Assembly (NCBI GenBank): GCA_018661465.1
Contig: JABJIC010000008.1
Location: 81,545 to 145,544 of the forward strand
Length of the DNA stretch: 64,000 bases
Source of the DNA: Gammaproteobacteria bacterium
GTDB lineage: Bacteria; Pseudomonadota; Gammaproteobacteria; Pseudomonadales; Pseudohongiellaceae
Direction of reading: 5' to 3'
Positions 40,300-49,573 of this stretch are shown one piece after another. Within the stretch, counting starts at the first letter, position 1; each line of letters begins with the position of its first letter. A program made the position numbers and the translations under genes. The notes beneath the pieces were generated by a model. That model made no database searches and was not told where the DNA came from. It saw nothing but the letters and a program-made list of their open reading frames with translations.

Positions 40300-41703
40300 A
40301 TGAACGATTTATCCGTAGCAGAAAATACAACGGCTCAAGACTATAAGGTAGCCGATATTAGTCTGGCTGATTTTGGCCGAAGAGAAGTTACTCTGGCAGA
40401 AGCCGAGATGCCTGCGCTAATGTCCTTGAGAGCAAGATACTCAGAGTCCAAACCACTTGCAGATGCAAAAATTCTTGGCTGTATTCACATGACTGTGCAA
40501 ACAGCAGTATTGATTGAAACTCTTACTGCCCTTGGCGCTGAAGTTCGCTGGTCATCTTGTAATATTTTCTCAACTCAAGATCATGCAGCTGCTTGCGTTG
40601 CTGCAGCGGGTGTTGCGGTTTATGCCTGGAAGGGTCAGACCGAAGAAGAAGGTGAATGGTGTATCGAGCAAACTATTCTGAAGAATGGCGAGCCATGGGC
40701 TGCCAATATGATTCTGGATGATGGTGGTGATCTGACTGCTATGGTTCATGAAAAGTATCCTCAGCTACTCGAGCACATACACGGTATTACCGAAGAAACT
40801 ACAACCGGCGTTCACCGACTTGTGGAGATGTTGGAAGAAGGGTCTCTCAAAGTTCCTGCAATAAACGTAAACGACTCGGTTACTAAATCAAAGAATGACA
40901 ATAAGTATGGATGTCGCCACAGTCTTAACGACGGCATTAAGCGCGGCACCGATATGTTGCTCTCCGGCAAGAAAGCTCTTGTTGTGGGTTATGGTGATGT
41001 AGGTAAAGGTTCTGCTCAGAGTCTTAATCAGGAAGGAATGATTGTAAAGATTGCGGAAATCGACCCTATTTGCGCTATGCAAGCTTGCATGGACGGATTT
41101 GAAGTTACTTCTCCCTATGTGAATGGTGTTAACACCGGCACACTGGAAGGTGTAGACGAAGCGATTCTTTCAAAATTGGACCTGATCGTAACTACCACGG
41201 GCAATATCGATGTCTGCGATAAGTTCATGCTGCAAAAAGTTAAGCCAGGTGCGGTTATCTGCAACATCGGTCATTTTGATAATGAAATTGATACTGCCTT
41301 TATGCGCGAGAACTGGGAGTGGGAAGAAGTTAAACCACAGGTACACAAGATCTACCGTAATGGCGCTGCCAATAAAGATGATTACCTGATCCTGTTGTCC
41401 GAAGGCCGTCTTATTAACCTGGGCAATGCTACTGGTCACCCTTCGAGAATAATGGATGGCTCATTTGCAAATCAGGTTCTTGCTCAGATGTTTCTTTATG
41501 AAGCCAAATTCGCAGATCAATCCGATGACGAGAAGAAAGCCAGCATGGCTGTAACTGTACTTCCGAAGAATCTGGATGAAGAAGTTGCTGCGCTAATGGT
41601 AGGCGGGTTCGGCGGTGTGTTAACACAGTTGACTGATCAGCAGGCCAACTACATCAATGTAGATATTAGTGGCCCGTACAAGCCAGACAGCTACAAATAC
41701 TAG
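40300..41703 (+). CDS. ahcY: S-adenosylhomocysteinase
   Basis: Hydrolyses SAH to homocysteine and adenosine, removing the product inhibitor of methyltransferases. NAD site [19 protein letters not shown]; substrate and catalytic motifs [51 protein letters not shown] and the C-terminal [10 protein letters not shown] that reaches across the dimer. The ATG at 40300 gives 467 residues and is preceded by GGAGAG; a TTG at 40288 is not needed. The metK-ahcY spacer is only 45 bp, so no SAH riboswitch fits. Confidence 0.98.
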   Translation: MNDLSVAENTTAQDYKVADISLADFGRREVTLAEAEMPALMSLRARYSESKPLADAKILGCIHMTVQTAVLIETLTALGAEVRWSSCNIFSTQDHAAACVAAAGVAVYAWKGQTEEEGEWCIEQTILKNGEPWAANMILDDGGDLTAMVHEKYPQLLEHIHGITEETTTGVHRLVEMLEEGSLKVPAINVNDSVTKSKNDNKYGCRHSLNDGIKRGTDMLLSGKKALVVGYGDVGKGSAQSLNQEGMIVKIAEIDPICAMQACMDGFEVTSPYVNGVNTGTLEGVDEAILSKLDLIVTTTGNIDVCDKFMLQKVKPGAVICNIGHFDNEIDTAFMRENWEWEEVKPQVHKIYRNGAANKDDYLILLSEGRLINLGNATGHPSRIMDGSFANQVLAQMFLYEAKFADQSDDEKKASMAVTVLPKNLDEEVAALMVGGFGGVLTQLTDQQANYINVDISGPYKPDSYKY

Positions 41704-41741
41704 TTTGCTACAGAGCAAAAGCTCCTTCTGTTTTTGAGGAA

Positions 41742-41811
41742 GTGGTTTTTGTATAGTGGTTTTGAGAAAGCGGTTTTGAGACAGTGGTTTTAAGACAATG
41801 GTTTTGAGATA
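41742..41811 (+). repeat. Five tandem 14-bp repeats forming the metF leader
   Basis: Units at 41742-41755, 41756-41769, 41770-41783, 41784-41797 and 41798-41811, consensus GTGGTTTTGAGACA. They fill the ahcY-metF gap almost to the metF ATG at 41816 and occupy the place where a ribosome-binding site should be. Confidence 0.88.
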
Positions 41812-41815
41812 AAGT

Positions 41816-42664
41816 ATGGAAACACCAACACAGAAATTCAGCATCGAGTTTTTCCCGCCTCGCACAGAGGTGGGGGAAGCCAAGCTGGACAAAGTTCATG
41901 AAGATCTGGCAAAACTGAACCCGGATTTTTTCTCGGTTACTTATGGTGCCGGTGGGTCCACCAGAGATGGCACTCGTCAGATAGTACTGCGCTATCACGA
42001 AGCAGGATCAACCCTCGCACCTCATCTTTCATTTGGTGGCAGCGGCGAAGATGATATTCGCCAGCTACTGGCTGAATACAAATCTGCTGGCATTAAGAGC
42101 TTGGTTGCTCTGAGAGGAGATATTCCTTCCGGCATGGGGTCAGCTGTCCAGCATCGTTACGCCAATGAGTTGGTTGAGTTTATTCGCAAGGAAACGGGAG
42201 ACCATTTTCATATCGACGTTGCCTGTTATCCTGAGATTCACCCCGAATCAAGCAGCTATGCATCGGATGTTGAATTTTTTAAGCGCAAGGTAGACGCTGG
42301 CGCTAACTCTGCTATTACTCAGTATTTTTATAATGCTGATGCCTACTATCGTTTCGTGGACTACTGCCAGGATGCCGGCATAACTATTCCTATCTACCCC
42401 GGAATTATGCCTATCACCAACTATGCCAACCTGGCGCGATTTTCAACCAACTGTGGCGCGGAGATTCCACGCTGGTTGGCCAAACGTCTGGATGGATTCG
42501 GAGATGATATTGAAGGCCTTCGCCGCTTTGGTATAGATGTGGCCAGTGAATTATGTGAAGAATTGCTGCTTGGAGGCGCCCCGGGATTACATTTCTATTC
42601 GATGAATCTCTCCAACAGCGTTACTCAGATCTGGAATGATCTCTCACTCTCAGAACGTCAGTAA
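41816..42664 (+). CDS. metF: Methylenetetrahydrofolate reductase
   Basis: FAD enzyme reducing methylene-THF to methyl-THF, the methyl donor for methionine synthesis. Motifs: FSIEFFPPRTEVGEAKLD, FFSVTYGAGGSTRDGT, LVALRGDIPSG, VACYPEIHPES and QYFYNADAYYRFVDYC. 282 residues, slightly shorter than E. coli MetF (296). No normal Shine-Dalgarno: the 14-bp repeat GAGATAAAGT precedes the ATG. Placed after ahcY in the methyl-cycle operon. Confidence 0.96.
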   Translation: METPTQKFSIEFFPPRTEVGEAKLDKVHEDLAKLNPDFFSVTYGAGGSTRDGTRQIVLRYHEAGSTLAPHLSFGGSGEDDIRQLLAEYKSAGIKSLVALRGDIPSGMGSAVQHRYANELVEFIRKETGDHFHIDVACYPEIHPESSSYASDVEFFKRKVDAGANSAITQYFYNADAYYRFVDYCQDAGITIPIYPGIMPITNYANLARFSTNCGAEIPRWLAKRLDGFGDDIEGLRRFGIDVASELCEELLLGGAPGLHFYSMNLSNSVTQIWNDLSLSERQ

Positions 42665-42678
42665 GCGGCAACTTATCC

Positions 42679-43506
42679 ATGCGAATTTCCCGCATCTATT
42701 TTGGTGAAAAACTTGCCAGTGAAACCACCGCAATTCTTTCTGCCGATATCTCACATTATCTTGGAAAAGTTCTTCGCCTAAAATCCGGTGATCAAATTCA
42801 CTTATTCAATGAGACCGATGGTGAATTTCTCGCCTCTGTTTCTAATGTAAAGAAGAGTGCCGTTGAAGTTGATATCGGTTCTATGGTGAGGGCAGCTGAA
42901 GCTGCCACACTGCAGATCAATCTTGCGCTTGGTATCTCCCGCGGCGACCGAATGGATTATGGCATTCAGAAATCTAGCGAACTCGGTGTTTCACGTATCA
43001 CACCCTTGTACACCGAATACGGTGAGGTGAGGCTGAAAGCAGATCGGGTGGAAAACAAACTGCGGCATTGGAGCAAGATAGCGGTTAGTGCCAGTGAACA
43101 GAGTGGACGCCTGGACATTGCAGAAGTCACTGCTCCCTGTGGACTTGAACAGTGGGCCAGAGATTTGCCGGTGGGCCTGAATATTATGCTGGAACCCAGT
43201 GGTTCGCAGCAGCTTTCCGCTGAGCTCTCCTCAAAGCTTTCTCTGGGGCTTTCTCCAGAACTTTCCCCCGAACTTTCCCCTCAACTTTCCCCTCAACTTT
43301 CCCCTCAACAACAGAATAGCCAGAACTCTTCCGTGAAAAACGTAAACCTGATCATCGGTCCGGAGGGTGGTTTTTCTGCCAAGGAAATTCAATGGGCAGA
43401 ACAGGCAGGATTTCTTATAACTTCATTGGGTAAGAGAATTTTGCGAACCGAGACTGCACCCGTTGCAAGCCTGGCTATCATTCAACATTTGTTCGGAGAT
43501 ATGTGA
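42679..43506 (+). CDS. rsmE: 16S rRNA (uracil1498-N3)-methyltransferase
   Basis: SPOUT methyltransferase that modifies U1498 of 16S rRNA. PUA-like N-terminal half includes RISRIYFGEKL and HYLGKVLRLKSGDQIHLF; the SPOUT knot is in NLIIGPEGGFSAKEI and LGKRILRTETAPVASLAIIQ. The protein has 275 residues against about 243 in E. coli: an inserted tract of eight tetrapeptides of type LSPE/LSPQ (residues 179-210, bases 43213-43308) accounts for the difference. It begins 14 bp after metF. Confidence 0.95.
   Translation: MRISRIYFGEKLASETTAILSADISHYLGKVLRLKSGDQIHLFNETDGEFLASVSNVKKSAVEVDIGSMVRAAEAATLQINLALGISRGDRMDYGIQKSSELGVSRITPLYTEYGEVRLKADRVENKLRHWSKIAVSASEQSGRLDIAEVTAPCGLEQWARDLPVGLNIMLEPSGSQQLSAELSSKLSLGLSPELSPELSPQLSPQLSPQQQNSQNSSVKNVNLIIGPEGGFSAKEIQWAEQAGFLITSLGKRILRTETAPVASLAIIQHLFGDM
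43213..43308 (+). repeat. Eight tandem 12-bp units inside rsmE
   Basis: Units of the form CTTTCCCCTCAA run in frame from 43213 to 43308. The last three are identical and the first four increasingly diverged, as expected when an array grows from one end. The encoded units are LSAE, LSSK, LSLG, LSPE, LSPE, LSPQ, LSPQ, LSPQ. Confidence 0.88.
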
Positions 43507-43561
43507 GTCTTTTGTTCGGCTTTTGGTTTAGCTTTTAGCTTGGCTTAGTGATTGTAATTGC

Positions 43562-44887
43562 TTACACACGTACAGAAAGAGCACCAAAGCCAACTCGCTT
43601 TCCACAAAATTCCATCATATAGTCTGACGCGTTAATATTGAGCTTGTGCGACTCTGTTCCGCCAAGACTTCCCTTTATAGTAAGCCCTGCATCTCTATAC
43701 TTTGAGGAGGAAAGTTCTATTTCCTTCGCCTGCTTCAGTTTCTTTTTCTCATTATTGCTCAATACAGCGACGCGGGGTGCTAGCTTTTCGCCTTCAATTT
43801 GCTGCAGAACTATTGCCACTTCGCCGCTGGATAATTCCACTAGAGAACCAATGGGGTAAGTGCCCATCACATGAATAAATTCTACTGCCAGCTGCTCAGG
43901 AAATTTCAAAACTCTTTGCTTGTATAGCCTCGCCATCGCTTTCACCGGTGAAACCGTTGGAGCCTTTGATTGTTTACGCAGCAATCTTTCAAAGCTATAA
44001 GCCAAGCTCGCATAACGAGCTAATAGTGGAACCTGTTCTCCCCGCAAGCCTCTGGGGAAGCCGAGTCCGTCGTGTCGCTCATGGTGACAGCGCACAATAC
44101 TCACTATACGATCATCGAGATCTGAATGTTGAGCCAGTAATTCCAAACCGAAATCAACATGCTTTTTGTAAGCGAGGAATTCTTTCTTTCGAAAGGGGCC
44201 AGTCTTTGTTACGAGACGTTCCGGCAGGAGGTGCATGCCGATGTCGGCCAATACCGTGCCCATAAAGAGTGCCTGAATATCATTTTTGCTCATGCCGGTT
44301 TGTCTGGCAAGAATCGCAGCCCATACCCCTGACCTTGCACAATACACTGTTGCACTTGATTCAATGGAATCGGTATTAAGAATCCAGATCAAGGTTTGTG
44401 GATTAGCAACAATACAATCGGTGAGAGCCTCTAGCGTTCTGGACAAATCAGTGAAGTCGGGGCTATCTCCTAATCGGGTTTGATGCGCAATTATATTCAG
44501 GATTTTTGTGAGAGATTCATAAAGCAAATGAGCTTTATCGATTTGCTGTTTGATTGTGTGGGTAACTGCGTGGGTTTCCCGATTTATTTTAAGTGAAGCC
44601 GATGCTGGCACTGCCTGCCGGGCGCTGCTCAATATAGTCAGATCATTGAGGCGTTCTTTTCGTGGTTTAACACCCTTATTCAGATCAATGACCACCACAC
44701 TGCAGTACTTTTGAAGTATCTGAATATCTTCGCTTGAGCGTATATGAAACCCACCCATTTCAAAGGGTGTCTTCGACCAGGCACAGTCTATATCCGCGAC
44801 AAACATGCCTTTTAGCAATTCGTTGCTGTCCAGATCAATCAGGTGATCTGAAGAATAAGGGGTATTGTCTGTGTGTTCTCTACTCAT
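43562..44887 (-). CDS. Degenerate HD-GYP protein (DUF3391 plus HD-GYP fold)
   Basis: 441 residues. The N-terminal DUF3391 region (about 1-90) contains LIDLDSNELLKGMFVADID. The HD-GYP fold (about 175-330) keeps CHHERHDGLGFPRGLRGEQVP (HH..GFP variant of GYP) and His243, but the HD pair reads AD (Ala214-Asp215 in VLADIGMHLL) and the first metal histidine position appears as Tyr182. Two of the metal ligands are therefore lost and c-di-GMP hydrolysis is doubtful; it may bind the ligand or have a scaffold role. No membrane segment. Located between rsmE (convergent) and the amtB terminator. Confidence 0.82.
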   Translation of the reverse strand: MSREHTDNTPYSSDHLIDLDSNELLKGMFVADIDCAWSKTPFEMGGFHIRSSEDIQILQKYCSVVVIDLNKGVKPRKERLNDLTILSSARQAVPASASLKINRETHAVTHTIKQQIDKAHLLYESLTKILNIIAHQTRLGDSPDFTDLSRTLEALTDCIVANPQTLIWILNTDSIESSATVYCARSGVWAAILARQTGMSKNDIQALFMGTVLADIGMHLLPERLVTKTGPFRKKEFLAYKKHVDFGLELLAQHSDLDDRIVSIVRCHHERHDGLGFPRGLRGEQVPLLARYASLAYSFERLLRKQSKAPTVSPVKAMARLYKQRVLKFPEQLAVEFIHVMGTYPIGSLVELSSGEVAIVLQQIEGEKLAPRVAVLSNNEKKKLKQAKEIELSSSKYRDAGLTIKGSLGGTESHKLNINASDYMMEFCGKRVGFGALSVRV

Positions 44888-45009
44888 TTGACACAGACTA
44901 TCCAGTTTTTCACTATCTTCCTGTGAAGAGTCTCACAATTTGGAGCAAATCAGAGGAGAGAAAAGTAAGAGCAGATCCACAAAACTAGGAGGATGGAGCA
45001 ATACAGACA

Positions 45010-45043
45010 GAAAAAAAGCGCCTTTGAAACCCAAAGGCGCTTT
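45010..45043 (-). terminator. Rho-independent terminator of glnK-amtB
   Basis: On the reverse strand AAAGCGCCTTTG-GGTTT-CAAAGGCGC is followed by TTTTTTT. It begins 43 bp after the amtB stop; a strong hairpin with a clean U tract. Confidence 0.92.
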
Positions 45044-45085
45044 CAGCTAAAACCTAGCTAACAAAATGGAGAGAAATACTTAGTC

Positions 45086-46351
45086 TTACTGGGTGACAAA
45101 CTCCGGATAAGCTTCCATTCCGCATTCAGAAAGATCCACACCTTCGGCTTCTTCCTGCTCGCTAACTCGAAGACCCATGATGAGCTTGATCACATACCAA
45201 ACGATGCCGCTGGTTACGAATACCCAGATGAATATAGTCAGGGCTCCGATGAGCTGTCCACTGAAAGTGGATGCGTCGTTAGTGAGTGGTACTAACATCA
45301 AGCCAAGGAAGCCACATGTGCCGTGGACGGAGATCGCGCCGACAGGATCGTCGAGCTTCAGCTTGTCCAAAGTGAGAATGCTGAGTACTACCAACACACC
45401 ACCGAGGGCACCGAAGATTGTTGCCAACATTGGAGATGGTGTAGATGGCTCCGCAGTAATCGCAACTAGTCCTGCCAGTGCACCGTTAAGTGCCATCGTC
45501 AGGTCAGCCTTGCCGAACATGATTCGAGCGAGAATCAATGCAGCGATCAGACCACCGGCTGCGGCAGCGTTTGTGTTGAGGAAAACCATTGCTACGGCAT
45601 TGGAACTGGCAATATCACCCAGCTTCAATACTGAACCACCGTTGAAACCGAACCAACCCATCCACAGGATGAATGTTCCCAATGCAGCCATTGGCAAGTT
45701 GGCACCAGGGATCGCCCGGATGGAACCGTCTTTCCCGTATTTGCCTTTACGCGCTCCAAGCAGAAGTACACCGGAGATGGCAGCGGCAGCACCGGCCATA
45801 TGAACTATGCCTGAGCCAGCGAAGTCTGAGAAACCAAGGTCACCAAGATTGTACATGCCGAATACATCAGCACCGTTCCAGGTCCAGGAACCTTCCATTG
45901 GATAGATGAAGCCTGTCATGATTACTGCGAAGCCCAGAAAGGACCAGAGCTTCATGCGTTCAGCAACCGCGCCAGATACGATGGACATGGCTGTTGCTAC
46001 GAAAACTACCTGAAAGAAAAAGTCTGAAGCGTCAGCATAAACTGACCCGCCGTCGAAGCCTTCTTCTGCCGATGCCGCCAGCGCGGAAGCCACCAGATCG
46101 TCTCCTCCAGCAATGCCCGACAACATGAATGCGCCGTCGTACATGATCATGTATCCGCAAACCAGATACATAATGCAGGAGATCGCATAAAGTGCGACGT
46201 TCTTGGTTAATATCTCTGTGGTGTTTTTGCTTCTTACCAGGCCCGCTTCGAGCATGGTAAATCCTGCAGCCATCCACATGACGAGTGCGCCACATATAAG
46301 AAAATAGAATGTGTCCATTGCATACTGCAATTCAAAAATTTGGTTTTCCAC
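45086..46351 (-). CDS. amtB: Ammonium transporter
   Basis: Inner-membrane ammonium channel of the Amt/MEP/Rh family, 421 residues and about 11 TM segments. The signature FTMLEAGLVRSKNTTEIL is present. The twin histidines that line the pore occur in GIVHMAGAAAAIS and ISVHGTCGFLG. The C-terminal tail EEAEGVDLSECGMEAYP is the GlnK-binding extension. No cleavable signal peptide is evident. It is the second gene of glnK-amtB, 60 bp after glnK. Confidence 0.97.
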   Translation of the reverse strand: MENQIFELQYAMDTFYFLICGALVMWMAAGFTMLEAGLVRSKNTTEILTKNVALYAISCIMYLVCGYMIMYDGAFMLSGIAGGDDLVASALAASAEEGFDGGSVYADASDFFFQVVFVATAMSIVSGAVAERMKLWSFLGFAVIMTGFIYPMEGSWTWNGADVFGMYNLGDLGFSDFAGSGIVHMAGAAAAISGVLLLGARKGKYGKDGSIRAIPGANLPMAALGTFILWMGWFGFNGGSVLKLGDIASSNAVAMVFLNTNAAAAGGLIAALILARIMFGKADLTMALNGALAGLVAITAEPSTPSPMLATIFGALGGVLVVLSILTLDKLKLDDPVGAISVHGTCGFLGLMLVPLTNDASTFSGQLIGALTIFIWVFVTSGIVWYVIKLIMGLRVSEQEEAEGVDLSECGMEAYPEFVTQ

Positions 46352-46411
46352 CTTGTGCCTCCAATTGATTCTGGTCTTTGACCCTGATCTTTATTTAAAA
46401 AATGTTTAAGC

Positions 46412-46786
<375 letters not shown>

Positions 46787-46834
46787 TTAGATTTCTGTAT
46801 GTGGTTTTCATACTTTGTCTCTAGGTGCGTAATT

Positions 46835-46849
46835 GCAGGAGTCGTGCCA
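46835..46849 (-). promoter_or_regulatory. Sigma-54 promoter of glnK-amtB
   Basis: On the reverse strand TGGCAC-GACTC-CTGC matches the -24/-12 consensus TGGCAC-N5-TTGC with one mismatch and exact spacing. Transcription would start about 70 nt upstream of the glnK ATG. Confidence 0.85.
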
Positions 46850-46984
46850 TGTTTGCTTTCTTGTTTAAATTCAATGTGTTAGAGGAAGCGGGCTTAAATG
46901 CTCTGGGTTTGTTGATGTTTGGGAGGGGGTATTTGGTCTATCTGGGTGCGATTGGGGTGCCAAAAATAGACTTGCAGTGGGATT

Positions 46985-47002
46985 GCGCACCAAATGGGTG
47001 CT
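46985..47002. promoter_or_regulatory. NtrC-type enhancer dyad
   Basis: GCACC-AAATG-GGTGC is an inverted repeat close to the NtrC consensus, about 140-150 bp upstream of the sigma-54 promoter. A weaker GGTGC-containing half-site cluster occurs at 46946-46961. Confidence 0.68.
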
Positions 47003-47027
47003 AGAACCAGAACCCTCTAGACGCTCT

Positions 47028-47133
47028 AATTTCAGGTAAAGAGGTTCACTTCCCTATTAGGAGTCACGAAACCATCTGGAGGAATGAGGGAAGTGTGGCT
47101 CTGTAAGAGTAATTAGTCTCTTTACTTGAAATT
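47028..47133. repeat. 106-bp element bounded by 16-bp inverted repeats
   Basis: Left arm AATTTCAGGTAAAGAG (47028-47043) and right arm CTCTTTACTTGAAATT (47118-47133) pair throughout with one wobble. An inner pair CACTTCCCT (47047-47055) and AGGGAAGTG (47087-47095) is perfect. Bases 47038-47088 are also similar, in inverted orientation, to 47267-47313. Confidence 0.75.
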
Positions 47134-47266
47134 GATATATCCAAAGGGCTCTCCTCTCCCAAGCGCTCTCTCTCGATCGAAACTGCTTAAGACAAGCAAT
47201 ACTCCCGGTTTATATATTGCTGGGAGATCGCACTACGGCAGCAGGTCCTTCTTACTCGGCTGCTTT

Positions 47267-47313
47267 ATTCCTCCAGAAGGACTTGTGACCCTGGGAGAGA
47301 AGCGAATCTCTTA
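47267..47313. repeat. Diverged inverted copy of the 47038-47088 sequence
   Basis: ATTCCTCCAGA at 47267-47277 is the exact complement of TCTGGAGGAAT at 47075-47085. The similarity extends about 45 bp with mismatches. Both copies encode a related tail when read toward their outer ends: IPPEGLVT followed by LGEKRIS here, and IPPDGFVT followed by PNREVNLFT in the other. Confidence 0.68.
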
Positions 47314-47545
47314 ACCTGGTTGTAACACGTCTAGTGGGTTCTCCCGTCCCGGGTCCCCTCACTCGGTCGGAAGCCTAAAAAGACAGTCTTCCTCTGTCCC
47401 TCAGTGCATCGCTTTTATGCCGATCCAGAAGGGCCTGCTGCCGTAGCGCTTGAAGTTTTTGCGGCCAATAGCGACTAATATGTATTTGAGCATTGGTGAT
47501 AGAATTGACGAATAGACTATTTGAACTTTTGTGGACAATTTGGAT

Positions 47546-47809
47546 ATGAGCAACAGAAATATTCTTGAGGAATTGAGTGAACAGCTTTCTCGGCTTTTGC
47601 CGATGGCGGATGAGATTCGTGGAGATGTTCGCACCAAAATGGAGCAGCAACTCAAGAAGAGTTTTGAGTCTATGGATATTCTTAGTCGTGAGGAGTTTGA
47701 TGCTCAGGCTGGTAGTCTGCATCGTGCAGAGCAGCGGATTGAGGAATTAGAAGCTACTCTTGCTGAGTTGGGTCAGCGTTTGGATGAGGTTGAGAAGTCT
47801 TCTACCTGA
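47546..47809 (+). CDS. ubiK: Ubiquinone biosynthesis accessory factor UbiK (BMFP domain)
   Basis: Small coiled-coil protein (87 residues from ATG 47546) of the YqiC/UbiK family. UbiK binds UbiJ and is needed for efficient aerobic ubiquinone synthesis in E. coli. ILEELSEQLSRLLPMADEIR, then VRTKMEQQLKKSFESMDILS and a Glu/Leu-rich heptad coiled coil (HRAEQRIEELEATLAEL). A GTG at 47531 is an alternative start; neither has a strong ribosome site. The stop overlaps the convergent comM stop by 8 bp. Neighbours glnK/amtB and comM are the same in Pseudomonas. Confidence 0.87.
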   Translation: MSNRNILEELSEQLSRLLPMADEIRGDVRTKMEQQLKKSFESMDILSREEFDAQAGSLHRAEQRIEELEATLAELGQRLDEVEKSST

Positions 47810-49325
47810 TTACTGATTTGATGAATTGACAGCGGCGGTAGCTAATCGCTTCCAGTAGGTCCGTTCTGCTTATCTCCGGTTTTTCTTCATAGTCTGCGAT
47901 TGTTCGAGCTACTCTAATTACTCGATGGGTGGCTCTGGCGGACATTCCTAGTTTTTCCATTATGCTTGCCAGTGTGCGTCTAAGACTTTTGTTAAGCGGG
48001 CAGATAGTTTCCAGCTCTCTTCCTTTTAGTTCTGAGTTTAATTTTCCGTTTCGTTTTTGTTGTGTTTGTTGGCAATGGTTTATGCGTTCACGGATTGCTG
48101 TCCAATCGGTTTTGTCTTTGCTGTGTTCAAGTAATTCTGACTGACTGAGGCTGGGTACTTCTATTATTAGGTCCAGTCTGTCTAGTAGTGGTCCGGAGAG
48201 CCGGCCCAGGTATCGATCCACTTTGTCTTCGCTGCATCTACATTGATTTTTTGGGTCGCTGGCGTATCCGCAGGGACAGGGATTCATTGCGGCTATTAGT
48301 TGAAAGTTGGCAGGGAAACATACGCGATAGTTTGCGCGGCTTATGGTTATCTGGCCGCTCTCCAGGGGTTCTCTCAATGCTTCGAGTACTGAGGGTTTGA
48401 ATTCCGGAAGTTCGTCGAGAAAGAGAACGCCGCGGTGAGCTAGACTAATTTCTCCCGGGCTGGCTTTGTTGCCTCCGCCAACTAACGCGACGCTGGTAGA
48501 TGAGTGATGTGGTGTGCGGATTGGTCGTTGATGAAAATTGTTTTTGTTTATTACAATTCTTGCGGCTGATTTAACGGCGGCTACTTCCATTAATTCGGTT
48601 TCATTCATTGCAGGTAGAAGATGCATAAGTGTATTGGCTAGGAGTGTCTTGCCACTGCCCGGCGGGCCAATCATTAGTAAGTTGTGGCTTGCGGCCGCAG
48701 CGATTTGTACTGCACGCTTGGCCAGGGCTTGTCCTTTTACTTCGTCTTCGAATTGGAAGTGGTTATCTTCTTCTGCGGGGTATATTGCTGAGCTGTCGCA
48801 GCTTGGTAGTTCTTCGCCGGAGCTAAGATGTTTGATTAATTGCAGCAGGCTCTCGATACAGTAGGCTTTGCTATAGTTGACCAATGCTAGCTCCTGGGAA
48901 TTTTTAGCGGGGAGTATCAGTTTGTTGTTATTCTGCTTCGCGGCGAGTATGGCGGGCACTACGCCGTGAACTTCCCTGAGCGATCCGTCCAGAGCCAGTT
49001 CTCCCAAGACTTCTGTGTTACTGAGAGACTTTTCTGGGATCTGATCGCTGGCCAGTAGGATGCTCAGCGCTATGGCTAGATCATAGCGCCCTCCTGCCTT
49101 GGGCAAGTCGGCTGGCGCCAGGTTTACGGTGATTCGGCGAGCAGGAAATTCCAAACCGGAGTTTATGATTGCGCTGCGGACTCGCTCCTTGCTTTCTTTG
49201 ACTGCTGTTTCTGGCAAGCCCACTATAGCGAAGCCTGGAAGTCCGTTGGACAGGTGAGTCTCAACTTTCACTTCTATAGCCTCAACACCGAGTAACGCTC
49301 GAGATGATATTGTTGCAAGGGACAT
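47802..49325 (-). CDS. comM: ComM/YifB-family Mg-chelatase-like AAA+ ATPase
   Basis: Helicase that promotes branch migration during natural transformation in Vibrio and Haemophilus; widespread and not proof of competence. A Lon-protease-like N-terminal domain (about 1-170, ISSRALLGVEAIEVKVE, VNLAPADLPKAGGRYDLAIA) precedes the AAA+ core: Walker A LMIGPPGSGKTLLA, Walker B GVLFLDELPEF, sensor AAMNPCPCGY. The C-terminal Mg_chelatase_C part ends AISYRRC. 507 residues, family length. The start is ATG at 49325. Confidence 0.96.
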   Translation of the reverse strand: MSLATISSRALLGVEAIEVKVETHLSNGLPGFAIVGLPETAVKESKERVRSAIINSGLEFPARRITVNLAPADLPKAGGRYDLAIALSILLASDQIPEKSLSNTEVLGELALDGSLREVHGVVPAILAAKQNNNKLILPAKNSQELALVNYSKAYCIESLLQLIKHLSSGEELPSCDSSAIYPAEEDNHFQFEDEVKGQALAKRAVQIAAAASHNLLMIGPPGSGKTLLANTLMHLLPAMNETELMEVAAVKSAARIVINKNNFHQRPIRTPHHSSTSVALVGGGNKASPGEISLAHRGVLFLDELPEFKPSVLEALREPLESGQITISRANYRVCFPANFQLIAAMNPCPCGYASDPKNQCRCSEDKVDRYLGRLSGPLLDRLDLIIEVPSLSQSELLEHSKDKTDWTAIRERINHCQQTQQKRNGKLNSELKGRELETICPLNKSLRRTLASIMEKLGMSARATHRVIRVARTIADYEEKPEISRTDLLEAISYRRCQFIKSVIR

Positions 49326-49573
49326 ATCTAATTATCTGATTCGAGCTTGGGTTCTATTGTTTCAGTTCTGGCTTTTTTTGATTTCTGCTTCTAGGTTTTA
49401 GTTTTCATTTCTTTTTGCTCCAATTTCTTTTTGCTTCAATATATTTCTATCCATTTCTTTTCCCTATTTTGATTGTGCTTACTTCCTACTATAGGAATAG
49501 ACCATTTGGAGAAGGAACTGCAACTTTTCTGAGAAAATGTCTCGGGGGAGATCAGCTGAGATTGGGAAGAGGC

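Noticed and set aside
41620..41892. Reverse ORF over the metF leader
   Set aside because: Its repetitive Lys/Thr/Gln content is a by-product of the 14-bp repeats; it overlaps ahcY and metF.
47126..47314. 62-residue forward ORF as a gene
   Set aside because: No ribosome site and it overlaps the inverted repeat unit; the shared tail is recorded as a finding instead of a gene.
47028..47400. 6S, 4.5S, RNase P or tmRNA gene
   Set aside because: None of the conserved signatures of these RNAs were found despite extensive possible pairing.
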